A stretch of 64,000 nucleotides of DNA from Toxorhynchites rutilus septentrionalis. Lineage: Eukaryota > Arthropoda > Insecta > Diptera > Culicidae. The DNA is taken from the NCBI RefSeq assembly GCF_029784135.1, contig NC_073746.1, forward strand, positions 259,074,994-259,138,993. Direction: 5' to 3'. The notes under the pieces were generated by a model. It worked only from the letters and a program-made list of their open reading frames with translations. It did not search any database and had not been told where the DNA came from. Of this stretch, positions 11,662 to 23,944 are shown in pieces; position 1 is the stretch's first letter, and every line of letters starts with the position of its first letter. Position numbers and translations under genes: made by a program.

Positions 11662-11945
11662 GCGGTGCTCCCGTGACCGAGTGGTTAGCGTCCCACATTA
11701 TCATGCCCGGGGGTTCGGGTTCGATTCCCGTTCTGGCCGGGGCATTTTCGTCAAAGAAATTTCTTCCGACTTGCACGGTGATCACGAGTATTCTAGAGCT
11801 TGCCACTCCAGACTACATTCAAGGCGTGTTATCCGGCATAGAAATCTCAACTATGTACTACTAATAAAAATGACGCCTGTAATACCTATGTTGAGAAGGC
11901 AAAAGTTCCACTGTGAACGTTAGTGCCATCCAACAAGAAGGAGCA
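11662..11945 (+). mobile_element. tRNA-derived SINE
   Basis: The head carries RNA polymerase III internal promoter boxes: gagtggttagcgtcc (box A type) at 11680 and ggttcgattcc (box B) at 11727, spaced as in a tRNA gene. The sequence is not a functional tRNA because the acceptor ends do not pair and an unrelated ~200 bp body follows (gacttgcacggtgatcacga, then gttgagaaggc). The same head occurs in reverse at 41112-41167. It sits about 190 bp beyond the stop codon of the secreted-protein gene. Ends are approximate and no clean target duplication was found. Confidence 0.75.
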
Positions 11946-12136
11946 CGTTACGGTTTAACATTAGCATCAGTAATGATTTTGATTTGTCTGTGACATTTCA
12001 ACGAATATTATGGTAAATTATTTTTTTCATCAAAACCAATATTGACTATCATACATAACAGATAACATATAATCGGAAACAGTATTTGCCCTAATTAACC
12101 TGTATAAATAAAGCTTGGCAGGAAATCTCGTCCCCC

Positions 12137-12928
12137 TCAGATCTCCTTGATAGAAAAAGCAATCATAAAACATTCGGTGACTTCTTTGTCATCCCGCGTC
12201 GTTGTAACATCCACGTACATTTTCCAGTCGCCTTCAAAGTGTTCTGGTATGTCTAGTCCCATGTCCCCAACCTTTGCCATATCAAACGTTTCCACGTGCT
12301 GTGCGAACGAGTAAACAATACATTAGCGAGCAGAAAACATGAGACCCTGCCGACGGCCAATAGATTCTTTCCTCACCCCGGCCTCGTAAGGACACTCCTG
12401 CTGTTTCATGAGACTGGTGAAAATGTACCACGGTTCGGCGCGGCTCATCAACAGAGGACATATGTCGTCCACATCGCGGGAGATCTCACCACTTGTCCAT
12501 GATCCCTGCTTGAAGCGCTCGGTGTGTATCTTCATCTGATGGGAATGATTTTAATTACCAAAAATGATTCCGTCTTAAGCCTTTGCTCATCTACCTTTAT
12601 TGGTGGATTGTAGGCTTTCTTGTAAACCATTCTTCCGTGCAACAATGAATTTCCTTCATCGTCTTGGGGAGATTCTAGTCCGCTTAGATCCACACCTGGA
12701 ATGACTTTTCCGTCTCCGCACTGCCGAAAATAGTCGTCGATTTCCACCACAGATTTTCCCTGTTGGTGACCAAACAAAATCATCCGATGCCAACAATAAA
12801 TGCAATTAGCGCTAGCATTAATCAACCTGTGCAATTCCACCAAAGGTAAACAGCAGCAGCCCCACACCGAGCATGCAATCCATCAAAACTTTCAGTTGCA
12901 TTTTCGAACAATTTCCGCACAATTTCAT
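12137..12928 (-). CDS. secreted DUF1091/CheA-like protein, four exons
   Basis: Four exons join without a frame break: 12827-12928, 12595-12759, 12377-12535 and 12137-12298, giving about 195 residues and ending at a TGA. The three introns are 67, 59 and 78 nt; all begin GT, end AG and lie between codons. The N-terminus (from Met1 or Met10, MQLKVLMDCMLGVGLLLFTF) is a typical signal peptide. The mature part has four cysteines (in RQCGDG, DDICPL, QECPY and TECFM) and the order WT...DDICP...WY...CPY-AGH...GDW. This resembles insect DUF1091/CheA-type proteins, GM2-activator-like secreted proteins that bind lipids or hydrophobic ligands and in Drosophila act in chemosensory hairs. The family call is from recall, not a search. 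The intact frame, clean splice sites and lack of stops argue that it is functional. Neighbours are transposons, so context gives no further clue. Confidence 0.75.
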
Positions 12929-13403
12929 CCGCTTACTGAAGCGAACATCGTAAAATATGTCGATTTATAATACAGATGGTAAACATGTGCGCCGTGGTGC
13001 CTCCACTGCCGCCGGAACTGCTTTTCGGTTAGCGTGCTCACGATAGTGTTAACTGAACGCGCCATAAAAAAATCGCTAGCGGAAGATTTGATGTAGTAAT
13101 TGCGGAAATACATTGCACCATGAATGGCGGGTAGCGCGGATGAGCGCGATCAGCACATATCAGATCGGAACGAAATTAACCAAACAACACGCGAAACACC
13201 CGGTGGAATCACAGGAAAAAGCTATACCGATCGCCTGGTGAGAAAAGTGAATGAATATATAGTGTAATTTTTTGTATCTAATTTTTGGGAAGCATTTCTT
13301 GTCATCGTACTCAAAATGGATTATTTATTTACTTTAGTCGACAATTAAGAGTAGACCCTTTCTATTTTAGAAGAATAGTTACATTCTAGCTTACTCCGAC
13401 TTA

Positions 13404-13919
13404 ACAGTTCGGCTGAAAAGTTCAGAAAGCTGACTTCTAGATGGCGCCTCTTGCAAAAATCTACTTGCCTATCACAAAGCACCATCTTTCAATGGATACG
13501 TGTCAAGATTATAGCAGTCAGTCGATTGGTTCGTGAGTTACAGCATCGATAGTGAAGCAACTTTTGCTATTGTGAAAAAAAAAAATGGAAAAATCACAAA
13601 TCAATGAAAATGATGACAAAATTGCATGAATTGGGCTTCGAATTGCTTCTGGCCCCCAGCGACTATTTTCTGTTCGCAGACCTGAAGAGAATGCTCACTG
13701 GCAAGACATTTAATACCGATGATGAAGTGGTTACCGAAACTGAGGCCTATTTTGAGGAAAATCCGAGCACTATGAAAATGATATCGAAAAGTTGCAAGAT
13801 CGCTATAATCGCTGTATCGCCCCCTGGAAGGCAATTATGTTGAATAATAAAATTGAATTTTGCAAAAAACGCAAAAAACAGTTTTACTGTGTTACCTATA
13901 AACTTTTCAGCCGAACTGT
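13404..13919 (+). mobile_element. internally deleted mariner (irritans-like), 516 bp
   Basis: Inverted ends acagttcggctgaaaagttc (13404) and its mirror (ending 13919) are flanked by TA (13402-13403 and 13920-13921). The interior starts with an ATG and a few transposase-like codons near 13585. It then jumps to the C-terminal part: MTKLHELGFELL (about 13613), APSDYFLFADLKRML and EVVTETEAYFEENP. The HPPYSPD block before APSD is also missing, so two deletions removed the DNA-binding half and part of the catalytic core. Full mariners are about 1.28 kb. This copy would need a transposase supplied by another element. Confidence 0.85.
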
Positions 13920-13921
13920 TA

Positions 13922-15350
13922 TCTATAATTTGTATGATGATTGTTTTTCAATCAATTCACTTCATTAGTTATCGTAGTTGGATATAAATATCTTCTATTT
14001 TCATAAGAGGTTCATGAATATTGAAATTATTCATTCTCTTTTTTGTATAAATTTCAAGACATAATCAAGCTTAGTTAGAATTATCCGAATTAGGTCAATT
14101 ATGCACCGTTTTGATTGATAAATTCTAAACCATTTTGTTGGATTCATAATATGCCTCCCTGGCTTGGCTTATACAGTATCGGGATCTTAAACACCATTCC
14201 AAATTCAGCCGTTTTGACTTGCATTTTCGTCTTTTCCACAAAAAAAAAAACATAAATTGCACCGATTTCTCTGTTTTATGTTGTAAATGTAAATGTAACT
14301 TTTCAATAATTTGTGGGAAGTAAATTTTAGTTGACTAGTGTCTGATATTTTTTCCCAGTTTTCGCCGTACTAACAAGTCACTCAAATTATCTGCAAGACA
14401 CAGAGAAAAAGTAATCTCGATTATGCTTCGGCATAACAGAATGGCTTCCCTAATTTTCATGTGCTTCCTAACGCGAAATTTTACTTAATTCTCCACACTG
14501 CACCAGAAGAAGTGCTTCAAAAACTCGTAACAATGTTTGGGCATTTGTAGAGGATAATAAAATGCGGACTGATTTATGGCGACTGATATCATTCTGCTCT
14601 TGTCTGCAGAATTTAATGGACTGTCTTAATGAGCGTGAAGCGCTGAGCAATTGTTATAGAATGGGTCGAAAGAATAGAAGACACTAAGATAATAAACTGC
14701 AAATGGATGATATGATTCCTAAACACAATTGGAATTGGTGACAGCAGAAACTTTGGATTTTGTGCAATAGCTTGTAATGTTCAGTTTTTGTCTATTTTCA
14801 TTCTTGCTCGATTTATTACTCATTTTATGTTAAGGGTTTGTGTTTGTGTAACAACCCTGGGCTTGTACGAATTGTCTCGATGCAAAGTTTTTCTAGGAAA
14901 CTCTGTTTTATATTAAAAATATAAAGTAATTTTCATTTCATGAATATACATGGTAGTTTCGTGAATATTTGAAAACTAGTTATATGTTATGTTCAATTTT
15001 AAGTTAGGTTTTTTTTCATTTTCTTAAAAATCCCTTTTTTTTAATTCCAAATTGCTATCAAACAATCGGGACCGAAAATAGAGCACCTCAAATATTCGCA
15101 CAGAAAAAACCCTTTAGGCTACACAACATAGGAAATTCTACTTTCTGTGATCGTGGAGGTACGTTCTTTTTCGAAAAGCATAGACATTGTTGTTCATTTT
15201 TCGGATCATTTCATAAAGCATTATATCTTTGACGGATTGTAGAAGTCCTATCTTCTTTCGGAGAATATGTAACAATGAACACTGGGCAATTATGTGCTCT
15301 ACGGTTAGAAGTTATTTTGCGTGGTGAATTTTTATGTATTGCTATTAATG
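13922..15350. other. AT-rich intergenic sequence with a mariner crumb
   Basis: A short stretch at about 14085-14160 (tcaattatgcaccgttttg, then cataatatgcctcc) resembles the C-terminal coding part of the mariner relic at 8990-9050 in the same minus orientation. The rest shows no gene. Long T/A runs are common, and the minus-strand 60-codon frame at 14468-14650 has no recognisable domain. Confidence 0.35.
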
Positions 15351-15354
15351 TATT

Positions 15355-15686
15355 GTTATTAATTTTATTTTAAAACTCAACTTGATTGTTTCTATCAGAT
15401 AAATTAAAACTATGTAAGCGTCTACAACTTCTATCCCTCTTAATTTCGCTGCAATATCTGAAAAACAATTCCTGAAGAAAATTCAAGCAAAATCTTCATA
15501 AACCACGGTTTGTACCCCACTGTACATATAATAGCCACTTAAACTTCACCTTAACGTTGAAAGGTTACATTTTTTTCTTGAAATAAGTCATATTAAAAAT
15601 GTAAAAAAACATTCGAACTGTATTAATCGAGTCCAAAATTGTATATAATCGAATCATATATAATCGAGTCCGACCTATATATAAGC
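15355..15686 (+). mobile_element. right end of a TA-flanked inverted-repeat element
   Basis: This segment matches the right third of the complete element at 27988-29104. Shared blocks include aacttgattgtttctat, tttcgctgcaatatc, ccccactgtacatat and the terminal tatataatcgagtccgacct. The left end is not visible, so it is 5' truncated or too diverged to follow. It is non-coding. Confidence 0.65.
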
Positions 15687-16404
15687 CTCAACCTGTAGAT
15701 GGTGCTCCATTTCTTGTACTGATTTTTATTGTAATGTGGAAAAGGTGAAAGATTAAGAATCATTCCAGCAAATCAGACAAGGTGCTTATCTGTATTGTCT
15801 GTGTATGAGGAAACGTGTCAGAAGTCATTAAAATCCTGAAAAAATCAGTAAACATTGGCATAACTGACTGCATCCGTACCAACATAGTAGCGATAATTTC
15901 CTCTAATAGCGAAACAGCTATCTAACACCATTAACTATGTCTCATACCAAAAAGACCCGGGGGAAACTGTTAAGTCTAACATGGGCCTAACTGATGCGGA
16001 TAAGCCGCAGTGTGTGATATCAGATAACAATTAGCGCTATATTTTGCGTATTATTTTTATATGTGTTTTTCAGCTTCTACTAAAACACGTACACCATTGG
16101 TTCTTTTCAGGGCCATACGAAATTTCTAATAAAGAATCAATTCTGAAATTGCGTTTCTCTATAACATAATATCCGAAGTATTAAACGAGAAAATTGGTTG
16201 AGATAATGTCCTACGTCAACAATATGGTCGTTCCCACACCACCATCTATAATTATCTTAGATGTGGCTATAGTTTGCAATACACAATACCAGGTGTGCGA
16301 GCTGAAATTGTCCAGTTGATGTTTTAGATGTTGTTGTGCATTCGTTCGATTTGACATATATGTCATTTTTTCATTTGACATTTAACTTCAAAAATATGTC
16401 GGTG
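15687..16404. other. no gene or repeat recognised
   Basis: No open frame above 60 codons and no match to other parts of the window was seen. Confidence 0.35.
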
Positions 16405-16625
16405 CCATATTGCAATTGTGGAAGTTTATGGTGAACATGCTCCAGCAGTAAAAAATGGTCAAGGCAATTCCAAAGTGGTGATTCCGATTTGAAGGACAAT
16501 GATCATCTTGGTGCATCGAAACGGTTTGAAGACGAGGAATTGCTGAAGTTGTTGAATGCAGACCCGACCAAAACAAAAAAAGTAGAATGGTCTGAGCCTA
16601 GGGGCATGAACTGTAACTTTACGTA
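16405..16625 (+). pseudogene. mariner transposase N-terminal relic
   Basis: Across frame breaks the plus strand reads VEVYGEHAPAVK, then SGDSDLKDN and KRFEDEELLKLLNADPTKT. This is the order of the first helix-turn-helix and linker in mariner transposases (VYGE...W..F..G..DLKD...KKFED-EL..LL..DP). Nothing of the catalytic domain follows. Another mariner relic at 41400-41935 shares this N-terminal type. Confidence 0.7.
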
Positions 16626-17384
16626 GAACTTTGAGGATAATTGCTTTTGATTTGAATTTTTGTACCTTTCAAAAAATCCAACGATCATATTTTTTAATTT
16701 TAATTTAATTCTCCAAACGATGGCCCTAGAAAAACCGATTGTTCTATGAAATGAACTGAATTTCAAAAGGGTTGTAAGAGTTGTAATGGTAGAAAGAATT
16801 CTGAATCTTCGATTATTAATACTTTCTAATTTAAATAGTAAATTGTTGAAAATAAACATATAGATATTCCAACATTTATACAAAAAACTCGACATTCTCC
16901 GAAATTCTTATTAATAAAACTGTCCCTACAGAAATACGAATCAATCTTTCCAGAAACATCGTCTTTTTTCTTTTGTTTATTTGATTCAGCAAAATACGTT
17001 AATAAGTCATAATCTTACAGTGCATTCTTGAATTGAAGTTTAAATGGCTAGCTTGCCTCGGCGATATTATATTTGTCTGAAACATTGCCTGTGGCGGATC
17101 GTAATAATTACATCGCCAGGAAATGTAGATTAGATTTCTTATGATAGTGAGTGCTCCTTTGTGAAGTTTGGGAACGGACAATAGACTAGTGGATTTGGGA
17201 AAGTGGAGATGACTGAATTAAACCACTAGTACTTCTTGATAAGATATCGTGAATTGGTATGCGTGAGTGTAATATTTCGCACTTCGCTATCGGCAGTCAG
17301 CGTAGTTCTGTAGGGAGCTGATACTGTTGTATTATAGAACCTTGCATAATCAATAAATGAGAGCTGCCATACAATTGAAAGACA
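16626..17384. other. no gene recognised
   Basis: The 130-codon minus-strand frame at 16503-16895 starts inside the mariner relic and is low-complexity (S/N/F-rich); I regard it as chance. Nothing else is visible. Confidence 0.35.
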
Positions 17385-18100
17385 AATTTCTGCATAACTG
17401 GAAAACTAATCAAACAAATGGAGCCAAATTTGGCATGCAAAAACTATAGGGGACACGAAAGGTTTCTATGGTGGTTCAATACTTCTCCCACCTTTCGAAG
17501 GGGGGCTGCCATAGATATAAAACACAAATTTCTACATAACTCGGGAACTAATCCCCTTCCTTCTCTGGAAAAGAGAGGGAGTCGCATAAAAATAATGCAT
17601 ATATTTCAACCCAACATATTCCAACAAAACATGACAATTGAAATTTTTCGGAAAACTTTGTAGGAAAATGTGAAAATTCGAAAAATTCAATTCGAATGTG
17701 TTCTACAATTACATATTGACAAGCGTTGTTAGTCCATTTGATGTTTGCTGTATCGAAATTGATCTTCGTTCGAAAGTGGAAATAGATTTTAATGTGATAA
17801 AACGCACTCCTATATCGTCTTCTATCTATATAAATAAAAATGGATCGCCAAATGTGGTGATAAGATAAGATAACATTTATTCCATGTAACGGCGAAACAT
17901 GTTATTTGCAAGTGGATGAAAAATCTTGCACGATAATTGTGTCTGAAAATAATCTGATATTATAATGTCGAGTTTTGGTAGATGTACTGAAATTTTATAG
18001 TAAAAAATAATTTTAAAGGGTACATTAGCAGAACAATCAATGAAGAGTTCTGCGATTGAGCCCATGAACGGGCGGGACGAAGTTTGTCGGGTCAGTTAGT
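17385..18100 (-). repeat. ACCCGGC-type repeat, partial copy, reverse orientation
   Basis: Read on the minus strand it begins at about 18100 with ctaactgacccgacaaactt, the start of the copies at 43516 and 44853. It continues with the same left-end segment (attatcgtgcaagatttttc) and a block with tataggagtgcgttttatca (also at 45254). It then holds one to two of the monomers with a poly-C/G tract (ccacctttcgaaggggggct). It is truncated after about 715 bp and non-coding. Confidence 0.7.
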
Positions 18101-20242
18101 TGTAAATGAATCTCTTGTTTCCCGATACATTATTACAAACTCGAAAGTATACAATTTCACTGAATTACGTGCTTAATTTCCATCGAATTAAAACCGAGCT
18201 TTTCTATCGAATAGAAATGTTAGTAAACTGAATAGATATACTTTGAAATAGCTTATGAAAGGCTGCAAAAACTAGCAAGTCCCTTCATAATATTGTGATG
18301 AACTCGAAACTGATACCGACCATTATCAGGGCAACCAAACATATTATCGCCAGCAGCTAGATTCGTCATCCAGATATGAAATAAAGGACCTGTTGATTAC
18401 TTTCGCCACTGGAAATTGAAACTTCACACCCACTTACCCTCGAGCGGTCTCGAGTGATTTATTGTAAATAGCCGGTTGTAATCTGATATGCAAGAAGAAA
18501 TATTGTTAAGACGACTGGCGTTGCAGTTTATAAAGACCACAGACAGCCAGCGTTCGCTAACCAGAGAGATATATGCGTTTGCGTTGGCATATTTTGAGAG
18601 TATACGAAGTGAATCTAATTAAATAGAACACCAAATAATAAAAACCAATCATCATTATCTGAATTGATGTGAAGATAAACAACTACATTCCTGGCCTATG
18701 ATAAATGTCTTCTCCCTGATGCTAAAATCCGCTCTCTTAAAAACATGCTGTGTATCTTAAACACGAGGTTCTGCCGAAAATAAAAGTTAGCAATAACATT
18801 TAAAATCCATTAGCAGAATCGATAACCAACCGAAAGCATCCGGTATAGTAATAATAATACTACAAGAAACTTCCTCATCCTTCTTCTTCAACCTTTTGTG
18901 CTACTACTACTGATACTACTAGTCATAGTACTATTACTACTGTTGCTGCCCCAACAACAGCCGGTACTTCCATTCAATTTGCGAAGACGCTTTGAAGCCT
19001 AATGAAAATAAATTAAACCTTGAGGGCTGGATACGATAGAAACGGTAGGAAACTGTGGACTGAACGGTCAGATCGGGGGCCTGCACAAGGTGCTACTATT
19101 ATTGGTAGCAAAGGAGGTTCTTTATCTTCTGTTAAAAGCAATAAGAAAGGCATAAAGCCGTATGCTGTGATTCCGGGGCCAATGGTGAAGGATCGGTTTA
19201 TGTGTTAATGTTCTAAAGGGATTTTGCGGTACGGCCTAATGGAATCATGTCCGAAGATGAAACACGGATTCAACTATAGCGGGAATGAGTTGAATATCAT
19301 GGCAGGTATAGGATTTCCATTCAACATAATTCGGCTCTCTGGTAAATTCTTATATATTTCAATTTTCTAGCATGATACAAAACTTCGATAGCATTGCCCT
19401 TTCCTAGCGGCAAGTATGAAAGTAAATCAACAGAACACCTGTCACAACAACGCCCAAGAACCTTCTCAAAATTTTCGTGTCAATGCCAGTGCCGGGAGAA
19501 AATTTACCGACAAGAACAAAATCAATCAGCTTTTGCCCCCGAGTCGAGCCGCCTCACGGGAGTGCAATGTTTCCACTTAAACAAACTTCACCTCCTTCGC
19601 CGGGAATCTCAGAATCGAGAAAAGGTGAGATTTATGATATTCAATTTATTATCGCTTCTGGCTTTAATACGTTCGATCGCTCATTAATTATTCCACGGCT
19701 CGCCCTCCATTCCTTTAGATTATCCCCTGCTATATCCGAAGGAAGACGCTGATTACGGCTGATGTTGATGGCAAAGAGCTCGAAAAACAGTAAAGATAAA
19801 AGCCTTACTTGTCGAACGGTGACGGCGGGGGAGATTGGTGAGAGTGGTTTAGGTTTAGGGGTGAGATTTTCTGAGAAGGAGATTCAAAAGCCGAAAAGAT
19901 TTTATCCTCAGCCTGCTCCTGTGGTACGATTTTCCAATGCTTAACCTTTTGATGGCATTAAGCTAACATGTCAAGTGGCACCCATCAAAAATGCGGGAAT
20001 AAATCGGTTTACACTGATGGGTTTGTTCTGATACTGTCGGCGAGAATTTAGTACGTTCCGATGGGGACCATGGGTAATGTGGGGAGCATTTATACATTGT
20101 CAATTTTAGCGTAATGGAGGCAGGCAGAGGGTTATACAATGAAGAAAGTACGCGGTCTGACGTAAAAGTAGTGATATGGAGCTCCTGTGAGCTGTTCTGG
20201 CTATTTCAATATCGTTATATTATACGTATATTATACGAAGAC
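18101..20242. other. transposon-poor region, one microsatellite-like tract
   Basis: No transposon ends were recognised. An imperfect tac/act trinucleotide tract lies at 18897-18945. Plus-strand frames at 19020-19208, 19394-19687, 19477-19752 and 19762-19944 are each under 100 codons and match no family I know. The 18970-19960 part is richer in G+C and purines than its surroundings, so exons or UTR of an unrecognised gene are possible. Confidence 0.3.
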
Positions 20243-20980
20243 TAGGGTGGCAATGGATGTATGAGAAAAATTTCATCATCGAATTTCAAAAACCGACCAT
20301 GTACATTTTGTTTATTGGCCCAAACAATGATCTGTGCAAAGTTTCAACTCGATCAGACATGATTTAGGGGTGCCTCAAGACGCTCAAAGTTTTGATTTTT
20401 TGATCCTCGAAAATCTTCCATTAGGGGACTAAAGGTAATTTGGAAAATCGATACCAAATTTTCGATACCAAATGACTTAAAAATGCATGAAACATCGAGA
20501 TCTGGTGTCATCTCGAAAAAAATTTTGACCGAAAATCTTCTGACCTTCTGGTACTTAGCCTGAGTGCCGCTGAAGGTATGAAAAATAAATAAATTATCGA
20601 ATTTAAAGAACCGACCATGTACATTTTGTTTATTAGCACAAAAAATGACCTGTGCAAAATTTCAGTTCAATCGGACATGATTTAGGGATACCTCAAAGTA
20701 CTCAAAGTTTTGAAAAAAGATTTTTTGGCCACAGTCCCAAAAAGTCGATTTTCGACCAAAAAATAAATTTTTTTTCGTGATAACACCATATCTCGACGTT
20801 TTATGCATTTTTAGTCATTTGGCATCGAAAAAAAAATCGATTTTATAAATTTCCTAAATCCACCCCTAAATCATGTCTGATCGAGTTGAAACTTTGCACA
20901 GATCATTTTTTGGGCCAATAAACAAAATGTACATGGTCGGTTTTTGAAATTTGACATGACCATTTTCGCTCCCACCCTAA
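20243..20980. repeat. foldback element with long inverted arms
   Basis: The left arm (tagggtggcaatgg, then a block with gaccatgtacattttgttta and tgatctgtgcaaagtttcaa) is mirrored at 20865-20980, ending ccaccctaa. The inverted arms are at least 100 bp and highly similar. A third, direct copy of the gaccatgtacattttgttta block occurs at about 20613. It has no coding capacity. Short related pieces (atcaagatctactgtcatcc, gatgacagtagatctcgatg) occur near 54770 and 55495. Confidence 0.7.
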
Positions 20981-21685
20981 AGTAGACCTTGTGTAAGTAT
21001 AGAGACTATGACTAAATTCTCGCTGCAACCCAACAGATGAAATTACGAAAACTTCGAATATGTAGGATTTGGCACGATAAAAATTTTACGGGAAAATGTT
21101 ATCTCATTAAAATAATCTGCATCTGAATAACTTTGAATACGTACGGCGACCTTTCGGTGGTCACATGTATCGAAGTGGGAGAACCGTTAAATACTCGACA
21201 TTCAAATCACCGGAATGGAATCGACGAAACCAAAACCGAGATTGGCTGTTACAGTACAGTTCGATTTTTTACAGTCTGCTACACATAATTTTTGTTTTGG
21301 AGCTGTTGTCAATTATCTGAATGACATGGTCATTTTACAGTCGATAGATTATTATTTTCTGCATCCAATGGTGTAAGTAGCTAAATTTTGAAAAAATGGC
21401 GCTTGGCTCGTTTTGGCAGAACCCCGACCAAATGAGCTTAAAAAAATACGGGTGGGTAATGTCGTGGACATAACCGGAGAGACGTGGGACCTTCTCACTT
21501 CCTTCCTTCACTCTTCATTCGGCGGAAATATCTTAATGCTGAATGGACACCATTACTGCCGTCGGTAACTGATTGCTAGATGACTGATTGTCGAATTGTA
21601 ATTGATACTAAAAATTTAAACCACAGAACGGACAATGTATGCATCTATTACTCTCGATGCAACATATTCTATTTCTATTTCCAAG
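20981..21685. other. no gene recognised
   Basis: No frame of note and no repeat recognised. It lies between a foldback element and a reverse-oriented piece of the 4-8 kb repeat family. Confidence 0.35.
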
Positions 21686-21689
21686 GTAC

Positions 21690-22105
21690 ATTGATTTTGT
21701 AGTCCGTGTTAGGGAAACACAGCTCGGTGAGAACAAAAATACCCCCTACTTGCATGTATATTTGCAAAGAGGATTCCCACAGGTACATTGATTTTAAAGT
21801 CTGTGTTGGGGAAATCGTAAATCGGGCCAATCAAAACTTGGCAGTTAGGGCGTTTAGATAACGCTTGACATTTTACAGTTATTCATCTATTTATCTCATG
21901 CAAAATAACATTTTATTAATTATGATAGACGCGTAGAAATATTTCCTATCAATTGATGCAAACATCTTTCCGATCTATCAAAAAATGTTCGAGTTATAAG
22001 CATTTGGAATCTTTCATTTTTTCCTGCATGTTCTGTGCTTAGGTTTTCATTTCACCCCCATATACTCCGGTTAGACGTAGTCCCACGTCAAAATAACAGA
22101 AAATG
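21690..22105 (-). repeat. reverse copy of the 4-8 kb repeat family
   Basis: Minus-strand order matches the plus-strand blocks near 4150-4440 and 6600-6850. It has a tacgtctaaccggagtatat segment (22065-22085), then tctacgcgtctatcataat, aaacgccctaactgccaagt and gatttacgatttccccaaca. One to two array units with gtgttagggaaacacag follow at 21700-21820. Confidence 0.65.
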
Positions 22106-22824
22106 TGCTACCCTACCACATGGTACAGCATTTGTGTAATATATATATATGCCATATCAATATAAGAGCAATATGAAAGAGCGATGACATTGTTAGTGTT
22201 GAGTAGATATTGTTGTTGGTCCAAGAGTGGAGCGATCTTCAGGATATCGGCGAATGTGGGCTTTGAGCATTCCTTATAAACAATAACGCTTCATTTTACC
22301 CCTGCAGCTCTTGAATGTTTCACATACGGATACCTTGTGTGAGGCTCCTACAAAATGAAAACGTTGGAACAGCCCTGCAGCCCTCGCTCACAAATTACGG
22401 TACATCGTGCCATCGTGCACAACATGTAGCTTTAACATGTATTGTTGATTGCTCGCTGTCTATAGTGACACTGAAACTCAGAACTTATTGGTATTAAAAT
22501 AGTTCTTCAGTATTTCTTAACAAAACTACATATCCAAAGCTCCCAAAACATAGTTTCCCAAAGAAATAATCCATAAAATATGCTATGCAGTACCTTTCGC
22601 GAAACGGCATCAGAAAATCCGAACCAAATCGGTTGGCGGCGGTGTTGACGACAGTTTTCTGCCGAAAAAAATATCTTTCTCACATCCAGCTTAAAATGCG
22701 CTGCCCATTGAAGAAGGCTTATTTGGAAAAAAATTTAGAATCCACGAAAATTAAATAATCTATGGAAAAAGCCATCAATAAGTCCGGACACACTCTTTAA
22801 TTAACACAGCCCCACCCAGCAAAA
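22106..22824. other. no gene recognised
   Basis: No convincing coding region was seen. A short (at)n tract lies at 22140-22152. The 60-codon frame at 22315-22497 has no recognisable domain. Confidence 0.35.
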
Positions 22825-23944
22825 ATCCCAAAAACGACTCGTTTTCATAACTTTTGAACCTCTGCATCGATTTAGATGATCGACATATCAAATTGAAGAC
22901 AATAAGTTAGCCCTTTATTAAAAAAATAGTGAACTTGCAAAAAAAATGGATTTCATTTTCGTTATTTTTGATTGTAGTCGTTTTTTATTGTTTTCATGGC
23001 TTTGGACTGGAGGGCGCTATATTTTTTTATATTTTTATCTTGAAAGCTGAGGACTTTTACCAAAACATATCTCGATATCAGAGATGTATTTTTTTTTTCA
23101 TTTTTGAAATATGATTTTTCAAAGTTAACCGGTGGTCCGAGAATCATTTTTGCCCTTTTATCCAAAAACGACTTTTTGCAAAAAATCATAACATTTGGAC
23201 TACTGAACCGGTTTAGATGATTGACATATTAAATAGAAGCTAATGAGCTAACCTTTTTTGGAAAATTAACAAATGGGTTGGAAGACTGGATTCTAGTCGC
23301 ATAGGTCTAGTCTAGTTACATAGGAATATTGAAGGAAGACTTAAAACACGTTAAATTTGAAAAATCATATCTCAAAAACGAAAAAATAGCATCTCTGATG
23401 TCAAAATATGTTTTGTAAAAAATCCTCAGCTTTCCAGAAAAAAAACTAAAAAATATAGCGCCCTCTATTTTTAACCGAGAGAACTATGAAAAACTGACTC
23501 AATCAATAATTACAAAAACAAAAATTAAATTTTTCCCCAAAAGTGATATTTTTTTTTCGAAGAAACCCAACTCATAAGCTTCAGTTTGATATATCAATCA
23601 TCTGAATCGGTCCAATAGCTCAGAATCTTTGAATTTTTGTAATGGAAGAAAAGTGAAAAATTTGTTTTTTTTTTCAAACCATCGGTTAACTTTGGAAAAT
23701 CATATCATAAAAATGAAGAAAATGGCATCTCTAATACCGAGACATGTTATGTGAAAAAAACTTAGCTTTCCAAAAAAAATAAAAAAATATAGCGCTCTCT
23801 ATCTTTATTCGAGAAAACTATGAAAAACTAACTCAATCAATAATTACAAAACCAAAAATCCGTATTCTTCGCAAAAGTTATATTTTTTTAAAAGAAAACT
23901 AACTCATAAGCTTCAATTCGATGTGTCAATCATCTGAATCGGTC
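22825..23944. repeat. array of ~331 bp units with an inverted first unit
   Basis: A block reading atctcaaaaacgaaaaaata followed by gcatctctgatgtc recurs near 23370, 23700 and 24031 (spacing about 331 bp) in direct orientation. The same block appears reversed at about 23045-23130. The array therefore starts with an inverted unit, forming a potential large hairpin between 22850-23200 and 23340-23700. The sequence is over 65 percent A+T and carries no gene; the 61- and 75-codon frames at 22929-23189 are products of the repeat. Confidence 0.65.

Noticed and set aside
11662..11745. Apparent tRNA gene with box A and box B
   Set aside because: The acceptor ends do not pair, a foreign body follows, and the head recurs at 41112, so it is a SINE rather than a functional tRNA.
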